Both the position numbers and the translations under genes were made by a program. Shown one piece after another: positions 30,001 through 45,000 of a DNA stretch of 64,000 bases; position 1 is the first letter of the stretch, and each line of letters opens with the position of its first letter. This DNA comes from a bacterium. GTDB taxonomy: Bacteria > UBA9089 > CG2-30-40-21 > SBAY01. The stretch covers positions 21,130 through 85,129 of the forward strand of contig JBFLYA010000001.1 of the NCBI GenBank assembly GCA_040757115.1. Reading direction: 5' to 3'. The notes beneath the pieces were generated by a model, which made no database searches, was not told where the DNA came from, and was given only the letters and a program-made list of their open reading frames with translations.

Positions 30001-33000
30001 GTAGTCCCATAGGGTTGTTGTGTAACGGTAATTGTATAAGGATATTGGAATGTCCCCATTCCAGTTGCAAAAATCGTACCCTTACTTTCTATCCCAAATA
30101 TGATTTCACAATCACCCACACTAAATCCATTCCCATTAATAACTACCTCTGTTCCTACTGTGCCTGATAGCGGGGTAATCGAGAATAGATTAGGAATAAT
30201 GCCAAAACTTCTTGTAGCAAAGATATGATAGGTAGTATCTGTGGCCATAACGATATGTGGACCATATTGTTGCACCGGTGCGGTAAAGGTAGTGGAGAAT
30301 GAACCAAAGGCAGTTGCCTGAGTTGTAGTTCGAAGGTCACCACCAAACTCTATCCGAATCAAACTTCCTGTCCCAAACCCATTGCCAGCAATAGTTACTA
30401 TCGTCCCTACAGAACCCTGCGCTGGTGTTAATTCAATGAGGTTAGGCAGGATAGTAAATGTGGCTATTTGTGAGATGGGATTACCCTGATAAGCAATCAC
30501 TGTTGTCACACCATAAGGTTGTGTATCTACTGTAAATGTGGTTGAGAAACTACCTTCGGCATAGGTTGAGGTCAGGGTCAAAGTCGGTGTTGCACCAAAG
30601 ATAATGCAGATTGATTGTGTGGCACCATAACCATTACCCGCTATGGTAACTCTAGAACCTACTGTGCCTGATGTAGGTGTAAATAAAACAATGTTGGGTA
30701 GTATCCTGACCGTTAGGTTATCTGCCCAGCCATCTGAGGCAATCCCTGTTGCCTTAATCGTGGTTGTTCCATAAGCCTGGGTATCAATAGTAAAGGTAGT
30801 AGTCCAGCTACCTTCTGGACTGACTGAAACAGTAGTAATCGTTCGCGTAATTCCAAAATCTATCTGCACTAATTCTGATGCCAGATACCCAACTCCACGC
30901 AAGGTGACTACCGTTCCTACCGTTCCTTCGGTTGGAGTGATTGAGTCAAGTTGTGGTTTAATCACAAATAAGTTAGAGGCAGATGCCCCTGTCCTTGTGC
31001 CTACCGCAATAATAGTTGTCGTCCCCAAAGATTGCGTATCTACTGTAAATGTAGTTGAGAACGACCCAAAAGCAGTAGAAAGTGTTCGGGCAATAGTGGG
31101 TGTTGTCCCAAATTGAATACAAATCCACTCGGTTGCTCCGTAGCCATTACCATAAACAGTAACCACCCTGCCTACTGTTCCACTCGTTGGAATTGGATCA
31201 AATATCTGAGGCAGTATCTTGAATGTATTAGTCGCTGGCTCTAATCTGCCATAACCGGTAATCGTAGTAGAACCATACGGTTGTGTATCAACAGTAAATG
31301 AAACCGTAAATGTTCCATCAGCATAAGTTGAAATAAGAGTAATTGTTTCTGTAGTCCCGAAGGCTATCCTGACTGACTCTGTCCCTCCAAACCCATCTGC
31401 TTTAATGGTTACTACTGTCCCTACTGTTCCTGAAGTTGGACTAACAGAATAAATATGTGACAGGATATAGAATGTTGTTTCCTTCTTATTCACCTCAAGA
31501 CTTTGCTTCGCAATAATAGTAGTACTTCCTTGTGGTTGACTATCAACCGTATAATTATAGACAAAGTTACCACTCAAAGTAGTTATAGTAGCCGCATTGC
31601 CCCAATTTATCTGGACCCGACCAAAGGATATGAATATCTCAACTGAAGAATTATACCCTGTTCCAAGAATACTTATTACTGTCCCTACACTACCTCGTGT
31701 TGGCGTAACCCAGAAATTAGGCATAATCACAAATTGGGTATTGGTGGCTTGTTGATTAATATTTAAATCATTTATTGCCACAATAGTTGTCGTGCCATAA
31801 CCTTGCGTATCTACGGTAAATGTTACGGTAAATGTTCCTGAAGAAGTAGTAGTAACTTGAGCTATCGTATTGGTAGTCCCAAACGCTATCCTCACCTTAA
31901 CCGTAGCACCATAACCATTACCATATACCGTCACTATGTTACCTACTGTTCCTGTGGTAGGCGTAATTTGAGTAATATTTGAGGTGATATTGAATGTTCC
32001 GCTATGTGGTTCTTTTGAAGTATTGCCATAGGCAGTAATAGTTGTAATCCCGTAGGGTTGGGTATTAACGGTAAATGTTGTGGAAAAAGTGCCCTTACTA
32101 CTCGCAGTTGAATAAGTAATCGTGGATAATTTACCAAATAGAATTTGCACACCTTCATTCATCCCATAGCCATTACCATAGATAGTCACTATCGTTCCTA
32201 CATTACCAAATTGCGGTGTAACTTGAGAAATATTGCCAATAACCTTGAAATATGCTAATGCAGATTCATTAGGTGGATATGGATTAGATGCCGTTATAGT
32301 AGTTGTCCCATAAGGTTCTTGATTAACGAGTGCAATTTGATCGCTAAAAGTTCCATCTATTGTAGTTGTTCCACTAATTGAAATTTGATAAGTAGAACCA
32401 AAATATATACTTATATATGCTCCTCCTGAATAACCATTACCGCTTATAGTTACCGTAGTCCCAATTGAACCTGAATTTGGGGTTAACTCAATAATATTAG
32501 GAGAGATAGTAAATGTGCCTTCATCATAACTTGAGTTTCTACCAGAGGCAACAATTGTCTTTTGCCCAACACTTTGCGTATCAACTGTAAAGGTAAGGGT
32601 AAATGTCCCTTTATTACCCGCAGAGGTTGTAGTTATAGTATTTGATTTACCAAAGTCTATTTGGATATCATCCAACGAGGCATAACCCGTTCCTTTAATC
32701 GTAACTATTGTGCCGACACTACCAGTAATTGGTGATAGATAGATAATATCAGGTATTATCTTAAACTCTGCCGTGCTTGAACCATTACTGCTAATTCCTG
32801 TGGCTAAAATAGTTTTAGAACCATAAGTTTGGGTATCAATGGTAAAGGTAACATTAAACTTAGCATAGACATTATCCGTAGTAGCGGTAGTAATAGTATT
32901 TGTTACCCCAAAATCAATCCTGACCTCTTCACTGGCACCATAGCCATGCCCTTCTACCGTAACTATAAATCCAACCGTCCCATAAACAGCCGGGTTAACA

Positions 33001-36000
33001 ATAATATTTGGTTTCAAAATAAAGAATTGGCTATCGGTTACTGCTGGAGATATACCTGGATTTATAGCAGTAATCGTTACCGAACCCATAGGATAATCTA
33101 TCATAACCATATTAAGAGAAGAAATTGTAAAACTTCCTCCTCCACTACTCTCTACACTTCCTCTCCCCATCCCATCAAGCTGTCTATTACCAAAATCAAT
33201 TCTTACATTCCAGGTGGCGACAAAACCATTCCCCATAACCGTTATTTTAGTTCCTACGGTTCCAGAAGATGGTGTAACTAAGGTTATATGAGGCAAAATC
33301 TTAAAGTTACCTTCAGCGGTAGTATTAGAATTACTACCTATTGCTTGAATCTGAGTATCTCCATACGGTTGAGTATCAACACTAAATATTACCGTAAATG
33401 AACCTGAATATTCTGAAGTAGTTGTAGTAATAGTTCGATTAGTTCCAAATAAGATGGATACTACCTCCGTAGGTGCATAACCATCTCCACGCACCGTAAC
33501 AAGAGTTCCCACAGTTCCCTCTATAGGTGTAATCAAAGTAAGTTGTCCAACTATGCAGTAGAATGATATATCCGTAGCACCTGTCGATGAGCCAATAGCA
33601 GTAATGGTGACACTACCGAATGTTTGTGCGATAACTGTGAACACCCCGGTAAATTGTCCTTTGTCATTGGTAGTAGTAGTAGTTACGGTTGTATCTTTGC
33701 CAAAAATAATATTTACCTCCTCAGAACTTCCATAACCATTTCCTGTCACGGTGACTATGTTTCCTACTGAACCTTGTGATGGATTTACGGAAGTTATCTT
33801 CCCTAAAATAAAGAATGTCCATCTATTATCTTCCTTGTGATAAAATTGTCCTTCAACATAGACAGTTTTTGTTCCATAAGGTTGAGTATCAATTGCAAAT
33901 GTAGTTGAAAATGTTCCATCACCAGTTGCATTAGTAGTTATTGTCAAACCAACCCCGAAAACAATCCTTATCTGTTCACCATTTCCAAATCCATCACCTC
34001 GCACATTAACAGAACTTCCTACTATCCCTCTTGTTGGAGTTACCTCTACTACCTGCACTAATATCTTAAATTCTTTACTCGCTGATTTATTCAAATCATT
34101 AAATTGAACGCCCGTAACTGTCTTGCTCCCATAATGTTGTGTATCAACAGTAAAGGTAAGGGTAAATGTGCCATCGCTATTAGTTGATATTTGGGTAATA
34201 GTGGGTGTTTTACCAAAGGCAATCCGAATACCAGTTGTGGCATCAAATCCAGTACCAATAACGGTAATCATTGTCCCAACTGTTCCTGATATAGGTGTAA
34301 TAATAATCTCAGGACTAATCTTAAAGGAGGTTAATAAACTTGAAGTTGCTCGTTCTTGTGACATTAGACCAACAGCTATAATAGTGGTAGTGCCATAAGG
34401 TTGAGAATTTATCGTAAAGGTAACTGCAAATGTCCCTAAATCCGTAGAGGTAACAATAGCAATAGTCAATGTTGTCCCAAAATGTATATGAATACCTTCT
34501 GAGATACCAAATCCATTACCTTTTACTGTTACTGAAGAACCAACCGTTCCTGTCTGAGGATTAACATCTATAAGTTGACCTTTAATATAGAAATAATTAA
34601 CTATGGCACTCCCGCCTCCACCATTATCTGTTGCTTCAATAGTTCTACTCCCCGCCGGTTGAACATCAACAGTAAAGGTATAACTAAATGTCCCATTTAG
34701 ATTTGGGATAGGTCTTGATTCTGTCGGGTGGTCTGTAATCCCAAATTTAATATTAACTGCTAGTGAAGCACTAAAACCATTACCTTCTATTGTCACCCAG
34801 CTACCTACTGTGCCAGATGAAGGAGTAACTGAAATAACCTTTGGTAAAATCTTGAATAGTCGATATGAATATGAACCATATTCCTGACTGGAGGTAGCAC
34901 AACTTATAGCTACCTGTGATGTCTGAGTTCCTCTGGCAGTAATAGTGGTTACAAAGGTATAGGCTTGCGTATCCACTGTAAATGCTACCTGGAATTTACC
35001 CTGATAATCAGTTGAACTAAAGGCAATAGTTGGATGAGTGCCAAAATTTACCTCAATATTTTCACTCTTGCCAAAACCATTGCCATAGACTGTAATCAAA
35101 GTGCCAACACTACCTTTGTTTGGCGAAACTCGATAAATAGCCGGGACAATGGTAAATATCTCCTGGCTACTAGCTCTTGTATTTACATCTCTGGCAACAA
35201 TCGTAGTTGTCCCATAAGGTTGGGTATCTACGGTAAAGGTAACCGAGAAACTACCACCAAACTCACTGGCAGTAGTAGCCGTAATAGTCATCGTCGTGCC
35301 AAATTGTATTTCTACCCGACCATTAAGACTATAACCACTACCATTCACCGTGACCATAGTTCCAACACTGCCGGTAACGGGTGTAATTGAATCAATCACT
35401 GCTAAGACAGCAAAGTGATTGACCCCTTCTGTCCTACTTGTTTGACCAATAGCAGTAATAGTTCTCGTTCCAGACTGGGTATCAACCGTAAAGGTAGTAG
35501 TAAATGAACCATACCAATTTGAAGATGTCGTAGTAATAGTCTTTGTCGTCCCAAAATGAACATAAATTTCCTCTGAGACATAATATCCATTACCGTGAAT
35601 AGTGATGATAGTTCCTACGGTTGCCTGTTGTGGCGTGACCCACTCTACCTGCGGGTTAATTCTAAACAGGAAGAAAGAATCTACATCACCAGCACCATGC
35701 GGCGCATCTCCATATCCAGTGGTAGTTGTTGTTCCCCACGGTTGAGTATCAATTGTAATTGTCACCGAGAAGGTACCTGATAAATTAGTTGATGTAACAA
35801 TCGCGGTAGTAACTCTACCAAACTCTATCCGAATCGTCTCTGTCGCTTTATATCCTGTCCCTTTAACCGTAACAACTTTACCTACTGTCCCCTCTCCTGG
35901 CTCTACCCAGAGATTTGAAGTAATACACATCGTATTGGTAGCAGAAAGGTCTGACGATTGACCACGAACTACTATTGTTGTTGTCCCATGCGGTTGAGAA

Positions 36001-39000
36001 TTAACCTCAAAGATAAGACTAATCTGTCCATCTGAATCTGCTGAATCACCTATTATAGGAACTGTAGGTATAGTCCCAAAATTTAGGGTCAAATTTTCAT
36101 TAGATTTATAACCATTTCCATATATTGTTATAGACGCTCCTACTGTCCCACGCGAAGGTACAACATTATAAATTCTCGGTATAATAAAGAAACTCTTCCT
36201 GGCGGTAATTTGTTGTGGGTCATCAGTATAAACAACTACTGTCTTAGAACCAGCAGGTTGAACAGTTACATTGTGTGTTATGGTAAAAGAGCCCTCAGGA
36301 GAAACTGCTACTCCTTTTGCCACGCTCGCATCTTCACCAAATTTAATCCATATATTATAATTGGCGGGATAACCATTTCCATGAACAGTAAACATACTTC
36401 CTATTATCCCTTGTTGAGGTGTAACATATTCTACTTGTGGCAAAATCTTAAAGGTATGTGTTGCTCGTTCAGAAGAAATAAATCCTATAGCAATTATCGT
36501 TGTGCTACCATAAGGTTGAGTAGTAATAGTAAATGTCATAGTAAAAGAACCTTCTGCTACTGAAGTAATAGTATTAATAGTAGGATGAGTACCAAAATTG
36601 ATATAAATTAATTCTGTGGCTTTATAGCCATTTCCATATACAGTAATAATATGCCCTACAGTGCCTTGTTGTGGTGTAACAAGAAAGATATTTGCCTTTA
36701 TAGTAAATAATTCATCATCTACATTAGCTGTATTTTTATCTACCTCAGAAGCTTTAATCGTCGTTATTCCTGCTGGTTGGGTATCAATCGTAAAAGTAAT
36801 CTGAAACACTCCATTAACATCTGTCGTGGCAACAGTGATACTCCGCGTCGAACCAAAATCAATTCTAATCTCTGCTGTTGGACTATATCCAGCACCATTT
36901 ACTGTAATTATAATTCCTACTGTTCCCACCTTAGGATTAATCCACCTGATTCCTGCCTTGACATAAAACCCTATAGAAGCTACTGCCTGTGTTTGACTTC
37001 CAGTAGCGGTAATAGTTTGTGGACCAACAGGGTATCCTTCAGGAACAGTAAAAGCACTGGTAAATGTACCAAAATTTGTTGTAGTCACAATACCTGCCGT
37101 TATGACGGTAGCTCCAAAAACAATCTTTATCTGTTCAGTTACGCCATATCCAGTTCCTAATATCAATATATCCGAACCTTCTGGTTTCTCCGGAATACTA
37201 CTTAGAACCTGTTTTGTTTCTGGATCTAAATGCACAAGATGTGGCAATATCTTAAATTGATTAGTCTGTGTAGCATTAGTAATCAATCCTGCCGCCATAA
37301 TTGTTGTTGTCCCATATTTTTGGGTATTAATGGTAAATATAACTGTAAATGAGCCGTATGCAGTCGAGGTAATAAAGGCAATAGAAGAAGTTAATCCAAA
37401 ATCAATCTTTATCTTTTCTGTCGCTCCATAACCATTACCCGATACAGTAACATTACTTCCTACTGTTCCTTCAGATGGAGTAACTGAAAATACCTTAGGT
37501 AATATAGAAAACTGGGTATTGCTTGCTGATTCACCTAAATTGCCTATAGCAATGATAGTAGTTGTCCCATATTTCTGAGTATCTACGCTGAAACTAATGG
37601 TAAATGAACCATATTCAGTAGCGGTTGTAGTAATGATATTTACTGTAGTCCCAAAGTTAATCCTTACTTGTTTAGAGGCAGTAAAACCATTACCTATTAC
37701 AGTAATTTCGCTTCCTACTGTCCCGGATGTTGGTGTAACAGAGGTAATGAAAGGTAGAATAGTAAATGTTCCTTTAGGAAAGTAAGCGTCACTGATACCA
37801 CCTATTCCATGTGCTTGAATAGTAGTCACTCCATATCCCTGAGTATCAACGGTAAAGGTAGTGGTAAAAGAACCAATCTCATCTGCCGAAATAACTGTAA
37901 TAGTTCTAATAGTCCCAAAATGTATCTCTATCCCTTCTGTTACTCCATAACCATTGCCTTTAACAGTAACAATTGTTCCTACTGTTCCTTCTTTTGGAGA
38001 TATAGAGAAAATTTGAGGTCTTATCTTAATCGTCCCGTTTTTACCTGCAGAAGCTGCACCTGAATTAAAACCATAACCGTTAACTATGGTATCACCGTAA
38101 GGTTGGGTATCAACAGTAAAGGTACTCGAGAAAGAACCAAACTCACTAGATAGAATAATAGTAATTGTTCTTGAATTACCAAACTGAATTCTTACATTTT
38201 CATTGGCTCCATAACCATTACCCCTTACCTCTACTACATCTCCTACATAATTCTCAATGCCACCAAGTGTAGGATAAATTATTTTTGCTTTCATATATGT
38301 ATATGTTCCTGCATTAACACCTGTGGTTAATCCATAAACAGTAATTGTAGTTGTCCCATAGGGTTGAGTATCAATAGTAAATTGCACCGTAAATGACCCA
38401 AAGGCGGTGGTCTTACGGTCTGTACTTATAGTTATACTTCCTACTGTTCCAAAATGTATCCTTATCGTTTCAGTAGCACCAAAACCATTACCACTTATCC
38501 CCGCGCCATATCCTTCCCAACAATAATTTTGGTTCCCATAAGTTATCAAATCTGCATCAAGCCAAATAATATTTGGTTTAATCTCAAATGTAGTGGTTGC
38601 TGAGAAACCGTAGGCAACAGATGTAAGTCCAGTTGCTTTGATAGTCGTTGTGCCTGCTGGCTGAGTATTTACCTTGTAACTAACACTAAATGTGCCGTTT
38701 ATTGTCGTTGTGCCAATAGTAATGCTCTCAGTCGTCCCAAAATCTATCTGCACATATTCTGACGCCCCAAACCCATCACCAAAGACCGTAATAAGCCTCC
38801 CTACCGTCCCTACTGTCGGCGTAACATAAACCGCCGGGAGGATGGTAAAGGCCTCTACATCTATAACATTAGGAAAACCACTCGTAGTAACTGTAATACT
38901 TGTTGTACCCACAGGTTGCGTATTTACTGTAAAAGAATAAGTAAAAGTACCATTACTACCCGCAGAATACCACATTTGTTTCATCCCAAAATCAATTATT

Positions 39001-42000
39001 AATGCTTGTCCACCCACATAACCATTTCCTTCTAATGTTACCCACGAACCAACTGTCCCAGAAGAAGGTGAAACCGATGTAATATTCGCCGTTATAGTAA
39101 ATGTCCCACTTGCTGATATATTAGTAACACTACCATAAGCATTAATAGTTTTTAAACCATAGTCCTGTGTATCAATAGTAAATGTAGTTGTAAATGAACC
39201 TATATTATCTGTAGTTGTTCTTGTAATTGTAGGATGATTCCCAAATGCGATACGAATTCCCTCAACGCATCCAAAACCATTGCCTTTTAAAGTAATAATT
39301 GTCCCTACTGTTCCAGATGAAGGTGTAATTAAGATAATATTAGGACAAATCCTATAAAATTCCCACTTTATTTGCCCACCACCATACACTTTAATCGTCT
39401 TTGTTCCATAGAATTGTGTATCTACGGTAAAGGTAGTTGTAAATGAACCATTGGCATCTGAACTAACCGTTGTAATACTTCCCTTTGTTCCAAAATCAAT
39501 AAATATATCCACACTTGAATTAAATCCATCTCCTTGAACCATAACCAAACTACCGACTGTGCCACTGGTTGGTGTGATAGATATTCTACTGGTAATATTA
39601 AATGTGGCGTAAGAGAAATTGCTCGTACCGTTAGTGAAACCGTAAGCAACAATCGTAGTTATACCAATTGACTGAACATTTACTGTAAAACTAACACTAA
39701 ATGACCCGGCTGCTTTTGTCTGAACAGAAGTAATACTTGGAGTTGTCCCAAAATGTATATAAATAGTTTCCGTCGCCCCATAACCATCACCCCAAACTGT
39801 TACAATAGTTCCTACATTCCCTTCAGTAGGAGTAATCATAAGAATCTTCTGAATTATCTTAAATTCTATATAATTCTCACCTTGGGTTGACAACCCTGTA
39901 GCCTTTATAGATGTAGTCCCAAATCGTTGGGTATCAATAGTAAAGATAGCTGAAAAAGTTCCATTAGCATTACTACTGGCTATAGTTATTGTTCTATAAT
40001 TACCAAAGTTAACTCTTATTTCTTCACTTGCCCCGTATCCATCACCAGTAATAGTAATAATAGTTCCTATGGTTCCAAAAGTAGGAGTAACAGAAGTAAC
40101 CTTTGGTAAAATAGTAAAGAGTCTATCTCTTTCGAGACAAATCTTATGTCCATATACATTTGCAGTTCGTGTCCCTAATGGTTGAGAATCAATCGTAAAA
40201 CTAGTAGTAAATGTTCCTCCAAGTTTCAAACTTGAATCAGTAATTCCAGTACTCATTATAACCATAATACTTGGTGTTGACCCAAAGTTAATTCTAATGG
40301 TTTCAGTAGTATCATATCCTGTTCCTGTAATAGAAACAATACTTCCTACTGTACCTCTATCAGGTGTAATAGTAACATCAGGCATAACTTTAAACCAACT
40401 ATAGATATATTGCCCTGATGCAAAACCACGCGCAAGCAAGGTTTTAGTGCCGTATGGATACTCTTTTAATGTAAAACTTTGTTCAAAACTTCCATCATTA
40501 CCATTACTCCCAAATACTCCAGTCTGTTGTATCAACTCATCATTAATTACAAAATAAATCCGCATTCCTTCTTCCCCAGAACTAGCACCTTCATTTCCAA
40601 AACCATTACCTCTTACCAAAATAGTATCTCCTACCGTCCCAAAACTTGGAGTAACTAATGTAATATTACCTATTATTCTAAAAGAAGCAGTTCCTATTAC
40701 CTGAGATGTAACTCCCGTAGCTTTAATTTCCTTATTTCCATAAAACTGTTGATTAGATGTAAAAGTAATTGTAAAAGATCCACCAGAAATAGTTTGAGCA
40801 ATAACAATTGAAGGTCTATTACCAAAATCAATTTGAACCGACTCATTTGCTTTATATCCTGTCCCATCAATAGTTATAGTAGTGCCTACACTCCCTATTG
40901 TAGGTGTAACTCTAATTACTGGTGTAATCGTAAAAGACCCTACACATAACATACTTATCTTTCCTTCAACTTCGATAGTAGTAGTTCCATAAGGTTGAGT
41001 ATTGATAGTAAATGTAATTGAAAAAGTACCACTTGCACTTGTAGTAGTAGTCGTAATAGTTCGAGTATTACCAAAACCTATTCTAATCTCATCAGCTGCC
41101 CCATATCCATTACCTTTTAGAGTAACGCAACTCCCTACACTACCAGAAATTGGCGTTATTTCAATAATATTAGCCAGTATCTTAAAACTTTGTGTCCCAA
41201 AATGTCCAGAACTAACACCTAAAGCTAAAACAGTAGTACTCCCATAAGGTTGTGGAATATTTATAACAAATGATTTAGAAAATGTTCCATAACTATTAGA
41301 TGTAAGATCCGAAGATTGAACTACATGCGGTTCTGTCCCAAAATCAATTTGAATTCCTTCACTTTTACCAAATCCATTACCCCTAACTGTAATTGTAGTC
41401 CCTATTGTACCTAAGGTAGAAGTAATCATAATCTTCCCTATCACTATAAAAATCTCTGATGTAAATTCTGTTGGATCACTTACATTAGTCGCAGTTACCG
41501 TAGTAGTTGCAGGTTGTTCTTGAATAGTAAATGTAGTAGTAAAAGACCCCGTATTATCTGTAGTAGCCTGAGTGATTGTTCTAATATCTCCAAAATCAAC
41601 TCGAACTAATGTATTTGTCGCATATCCAATTCCATTTATTGTTACTATAGTCCCTACTGTCCCATTATTAGGTTGAAGGCTAATCCTTGGTGCAACTATA
41701 AAATAACTTTCTCCATAAATATTATTTGTAAGTCCCCAGGCAACTATCGTTTTCCTCCCTGAAAATTGTCCTAATGGCACAGTAAAGGTAGTACTAAATG
41801 TACCTCCTAAACCATCAGCAAAATCTACAATTCCACTACTTGTAACAATAGCAATAGTTGAAATATCACCAAAATGAATATGAATAACCTCTTCTAATCC
41901 ATAACCATTACCTTTTATAAGTACTCTTGTAATCCCAGGAGGACCAGATTGAGGAGATATTAAAATTATATTTGGTAGAATTGTAAAATAATTAACTGCT

Positions 42001-45000
42001 AATTTCTCACCAGGATCCCAACCTTTTACTTCAACAGTCTTTGTCCCATATGGCTGAGAATCAACAGTAAATATAATACTAAATGTACCATAAGCAGAAA
42101 TTTCTTCATTCACTGTGCTCTTGTAAAAATTGTTTCCAAAATTTAATGTCATTGAATCATTGGAAGAATACCCATCACCTTTTACAGTCACATATGTCCC
42201 TACTGTACCAGATGAAGGAGTTACTATTTTAACCCTTGGCGTAATAAAAAACCACTCCATTGTATGTGTCCCCAGCGGACCTGAAATCGCCGATGTCCCA
42301 CACTGCATCCCATAGGCATTTAGTGTAGTCAAACCATAGGGTTGGGTATCGATACTAAATTGAACTGTAAATGACCCCATGACATCGGTTGTTGTCAACG
42401 CTATCGTCTTATTTGTCCCAAAGATTATCCGAATTTGCTCATTAGCCATATAACCATTACCCTGCAAGATTACCAGTGTATCTACGGTCCCGGTAGTTGG
42501 CGTGAACGAAATTATCCGCTGACGAATATGGAAATAATAAATAGCCGATGTCCCTGTCCTTATTCCAAACCCGGTAATCGTTGTCGTGCCATAAGGTTGG
42601 GTAGTAACTGTAAATGTGGTCGTGAATGAACCAAATTTAGTCGAAGTTATTGTCGTCACGGTCTTTGAAGTCCCAAAGAGGATATGCACCATCTCCGACG
42701 CCCCATAACCATTACCAGAAACCGTCACCATACTCCCTACCGTGCCTATGGTTGGGGTAACAAAGACAATCCGTGGCTGGATGGTTAATGTCTGGGTAGC
42801 AAAGACTGTTTCCTCAGGGATATTAACATCCGTTGCCTTAATCGTAGTCGTTCCAAAAGGCTGGGTGTCAATGGTAAAGGTAGTGGTGAACGACCCTTCG
42901 GCATAGGTTGAGGTAGTCTGAATAGTAACAATTGTCCCAAAATCTATTCTTATTAAATGCGTCGCCCCAAATCCATTACCGCGTAAAGTGATTATAGTCC
43001 CTACCGTGCCATAATTCGGTGAGACAAGTATAATATTCGGCAGAATCTTTAATCTGTTACTGGCGTTGACGGTTTCATCCTGACTGTAGGCAATAATCGT
43101 AGTTGTGCCAAACGGTTGTGTATCAATAGTAAATGTGGTTGTCCATGTCCCTTCAGCATAAGTTGATGTTGTCTGAATAGTCCGCGTAGTCCCAAATTCA
43201 ATCCGCACCGTTACCGATGCCTCATACCCTGTCCCACGAATAGTAATAATAGTGCCCACCGTTCCTTGCGTGGGAGTAACATAGAATAATTCTGGTAAAA
43301 TTGTAATCGTGCCATACGCCTTTATCCCAATATCATCCTGATGAACAGTAATTGTCTTTAGACTATACGGCTGACTATCTATCGTAAATGTGGTTGTCCA
43401 TGACCCTTCTGCATAAGTCGAAGTTGTCTGAATAGTGCTATTTGTCCCAAATTCTATCCTGACCGTATTTGAAGCACTATAGCCATTGCCACTGATAGTA
43501 ATTACTGTGCCTACTGTCCCTGAAGTTGGTGAGATATAGATAATATTTGGTAAGATAGTCGTGCTACCATAAGCCACTACTACCCCCACCGCAAATTCTA
43601 TATCTTCTGCCATAATCGTTGTCGTCCCATACGGCTGGGTATCTATGGTAAATGTGGTTGTCCATGAACCTTCAGCATAAGTCGAGGTTGTCTGAATAGT
43701 CTGAGTCCTCCCAAAATCTATCCGAATCGTATGTGATGCCCCATAACCATTACCCCTAACCGTGATTATACTTCCTACCGTTGCCTGTTTAGGTGTAACT
43801 AAAATGATATTGGGCAGAATAGTAAATGTGCCATCTGATTTTATACCTATATTATCTTGATGTGCGGTGATAGTTGTAATCCCATATCTTTGTGTATCAA
43901 TGGTAAAGGTGGTAGTAAATGAGCCGTGGAGTGTGCTTGTCACCATCACGATAGTAGGTGTAGTGCCAAAGGCTATGCGTATCGATTTTGATGTGCTATA
44001 ACCATTCCCACTGACTGTAACCTTTGTTCCCACCGTTCCTTCTTGAGGGAAAATCCAGATAATATTTGGCTGGATAGAGAAGGATAGGTCATCATCCGAA
44101 ATCGTAGATTCTGTTCCGTAAGCAATGATAGTAGTCGTTCCATAAGGCTGAGTATCTACGGTAAATTTAACTGTAAACGACCCAAGCCCATTGACATGAG
44201 TGGTAGTAATCGTCCGTGTCGTTCCAAAATGTATGGCTACTGTCTCCGATGTCTTATAACCATTTCCTTTAACCGTAACCCAACTTCCTACTGTGCCTGT
44301 AGTTGGTGTAACCGAAATAATCCGTGCTATAATCGTGAAATAATCCCAGTTTAAAACACCTGTTACACTTCCCACCGCCGTAATAGTTGTTGACCCATAC
44401 ATCTGTGTATCGACGCTAAACCAGGTCGTAAATGAACCATAAGCCTCAGTAGTTGTTGTATTTATTGTCTTAGTTGTCCCAAAATGTATATAAATCTTCT
44501 CCGTCGCACCAAATCCATTACCTCTAACCGTAATCCTATCTCCCACTACACCAGTTAGAGGCGTAACCAAAATAATCCTGGGTAAAATACTCACTGTCCC
44601 TTCTGCCTGGATATGCGGGTCATATCCATGGGCAATTACCGTTGTCGTTCCATAAGGCTGGGTAGTAATGGTAAAGGTGGTGGTAAATGACCCTTCGTAG
44701 GCAGAGGTGACAAATTGGATACTGGAAGTCGTCCCAAATTCTATCATCACCGTATCTGATGCCTCATAACCATTACCAGAAATAGTAATTACTGCCCCGA
44801 CGGTGCCTGATTTGGGTGTAATCTGAATAATATTTGGTAAGATGGTATAAGTTCCAACAGCCTCTTCACTACCATGTGCCTTAATCGTAGTAATCCCCCA
44901 CGGCTGGGTATCAATGGTAAAGGTAGTAGTAAAACTACCGTATTCCTGGGTTGAGGTAAACTGAATACTTGTAGTTCTGCCAAAATCTATGGTTACGGTT

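Larger units (their letters stand above)
31221..42522 (-). repeat. Diverged central TIG segment, about 43 units
   Basis: About 43 units continue the array but are more diverged from each other, and the forward-strand sequence looks more AT-rich by eye than at 42.5-46 kb. Its lowest unit (about 31,221-31,467) carries the superrepeat marker (VVTIKADGF, GYGRLEPATNTFKILP). The other markers are not in the expected register above it. A YHKEDNRWTFFILGKI linker near 33,830 resembles the W-RFxIEV marker but sits about four domains out of place. Three degenerate units cluster at 36,960-38,578. Confidence 0.8.

Noticed and set aside
37141-38578. Possible pseudogene segment or frameshift, because the GTVG motif disappears
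   Set aside because: Codon-by-codon reading shows the same phase before, inside and after, with no stop. The change is in sequence, not frame.
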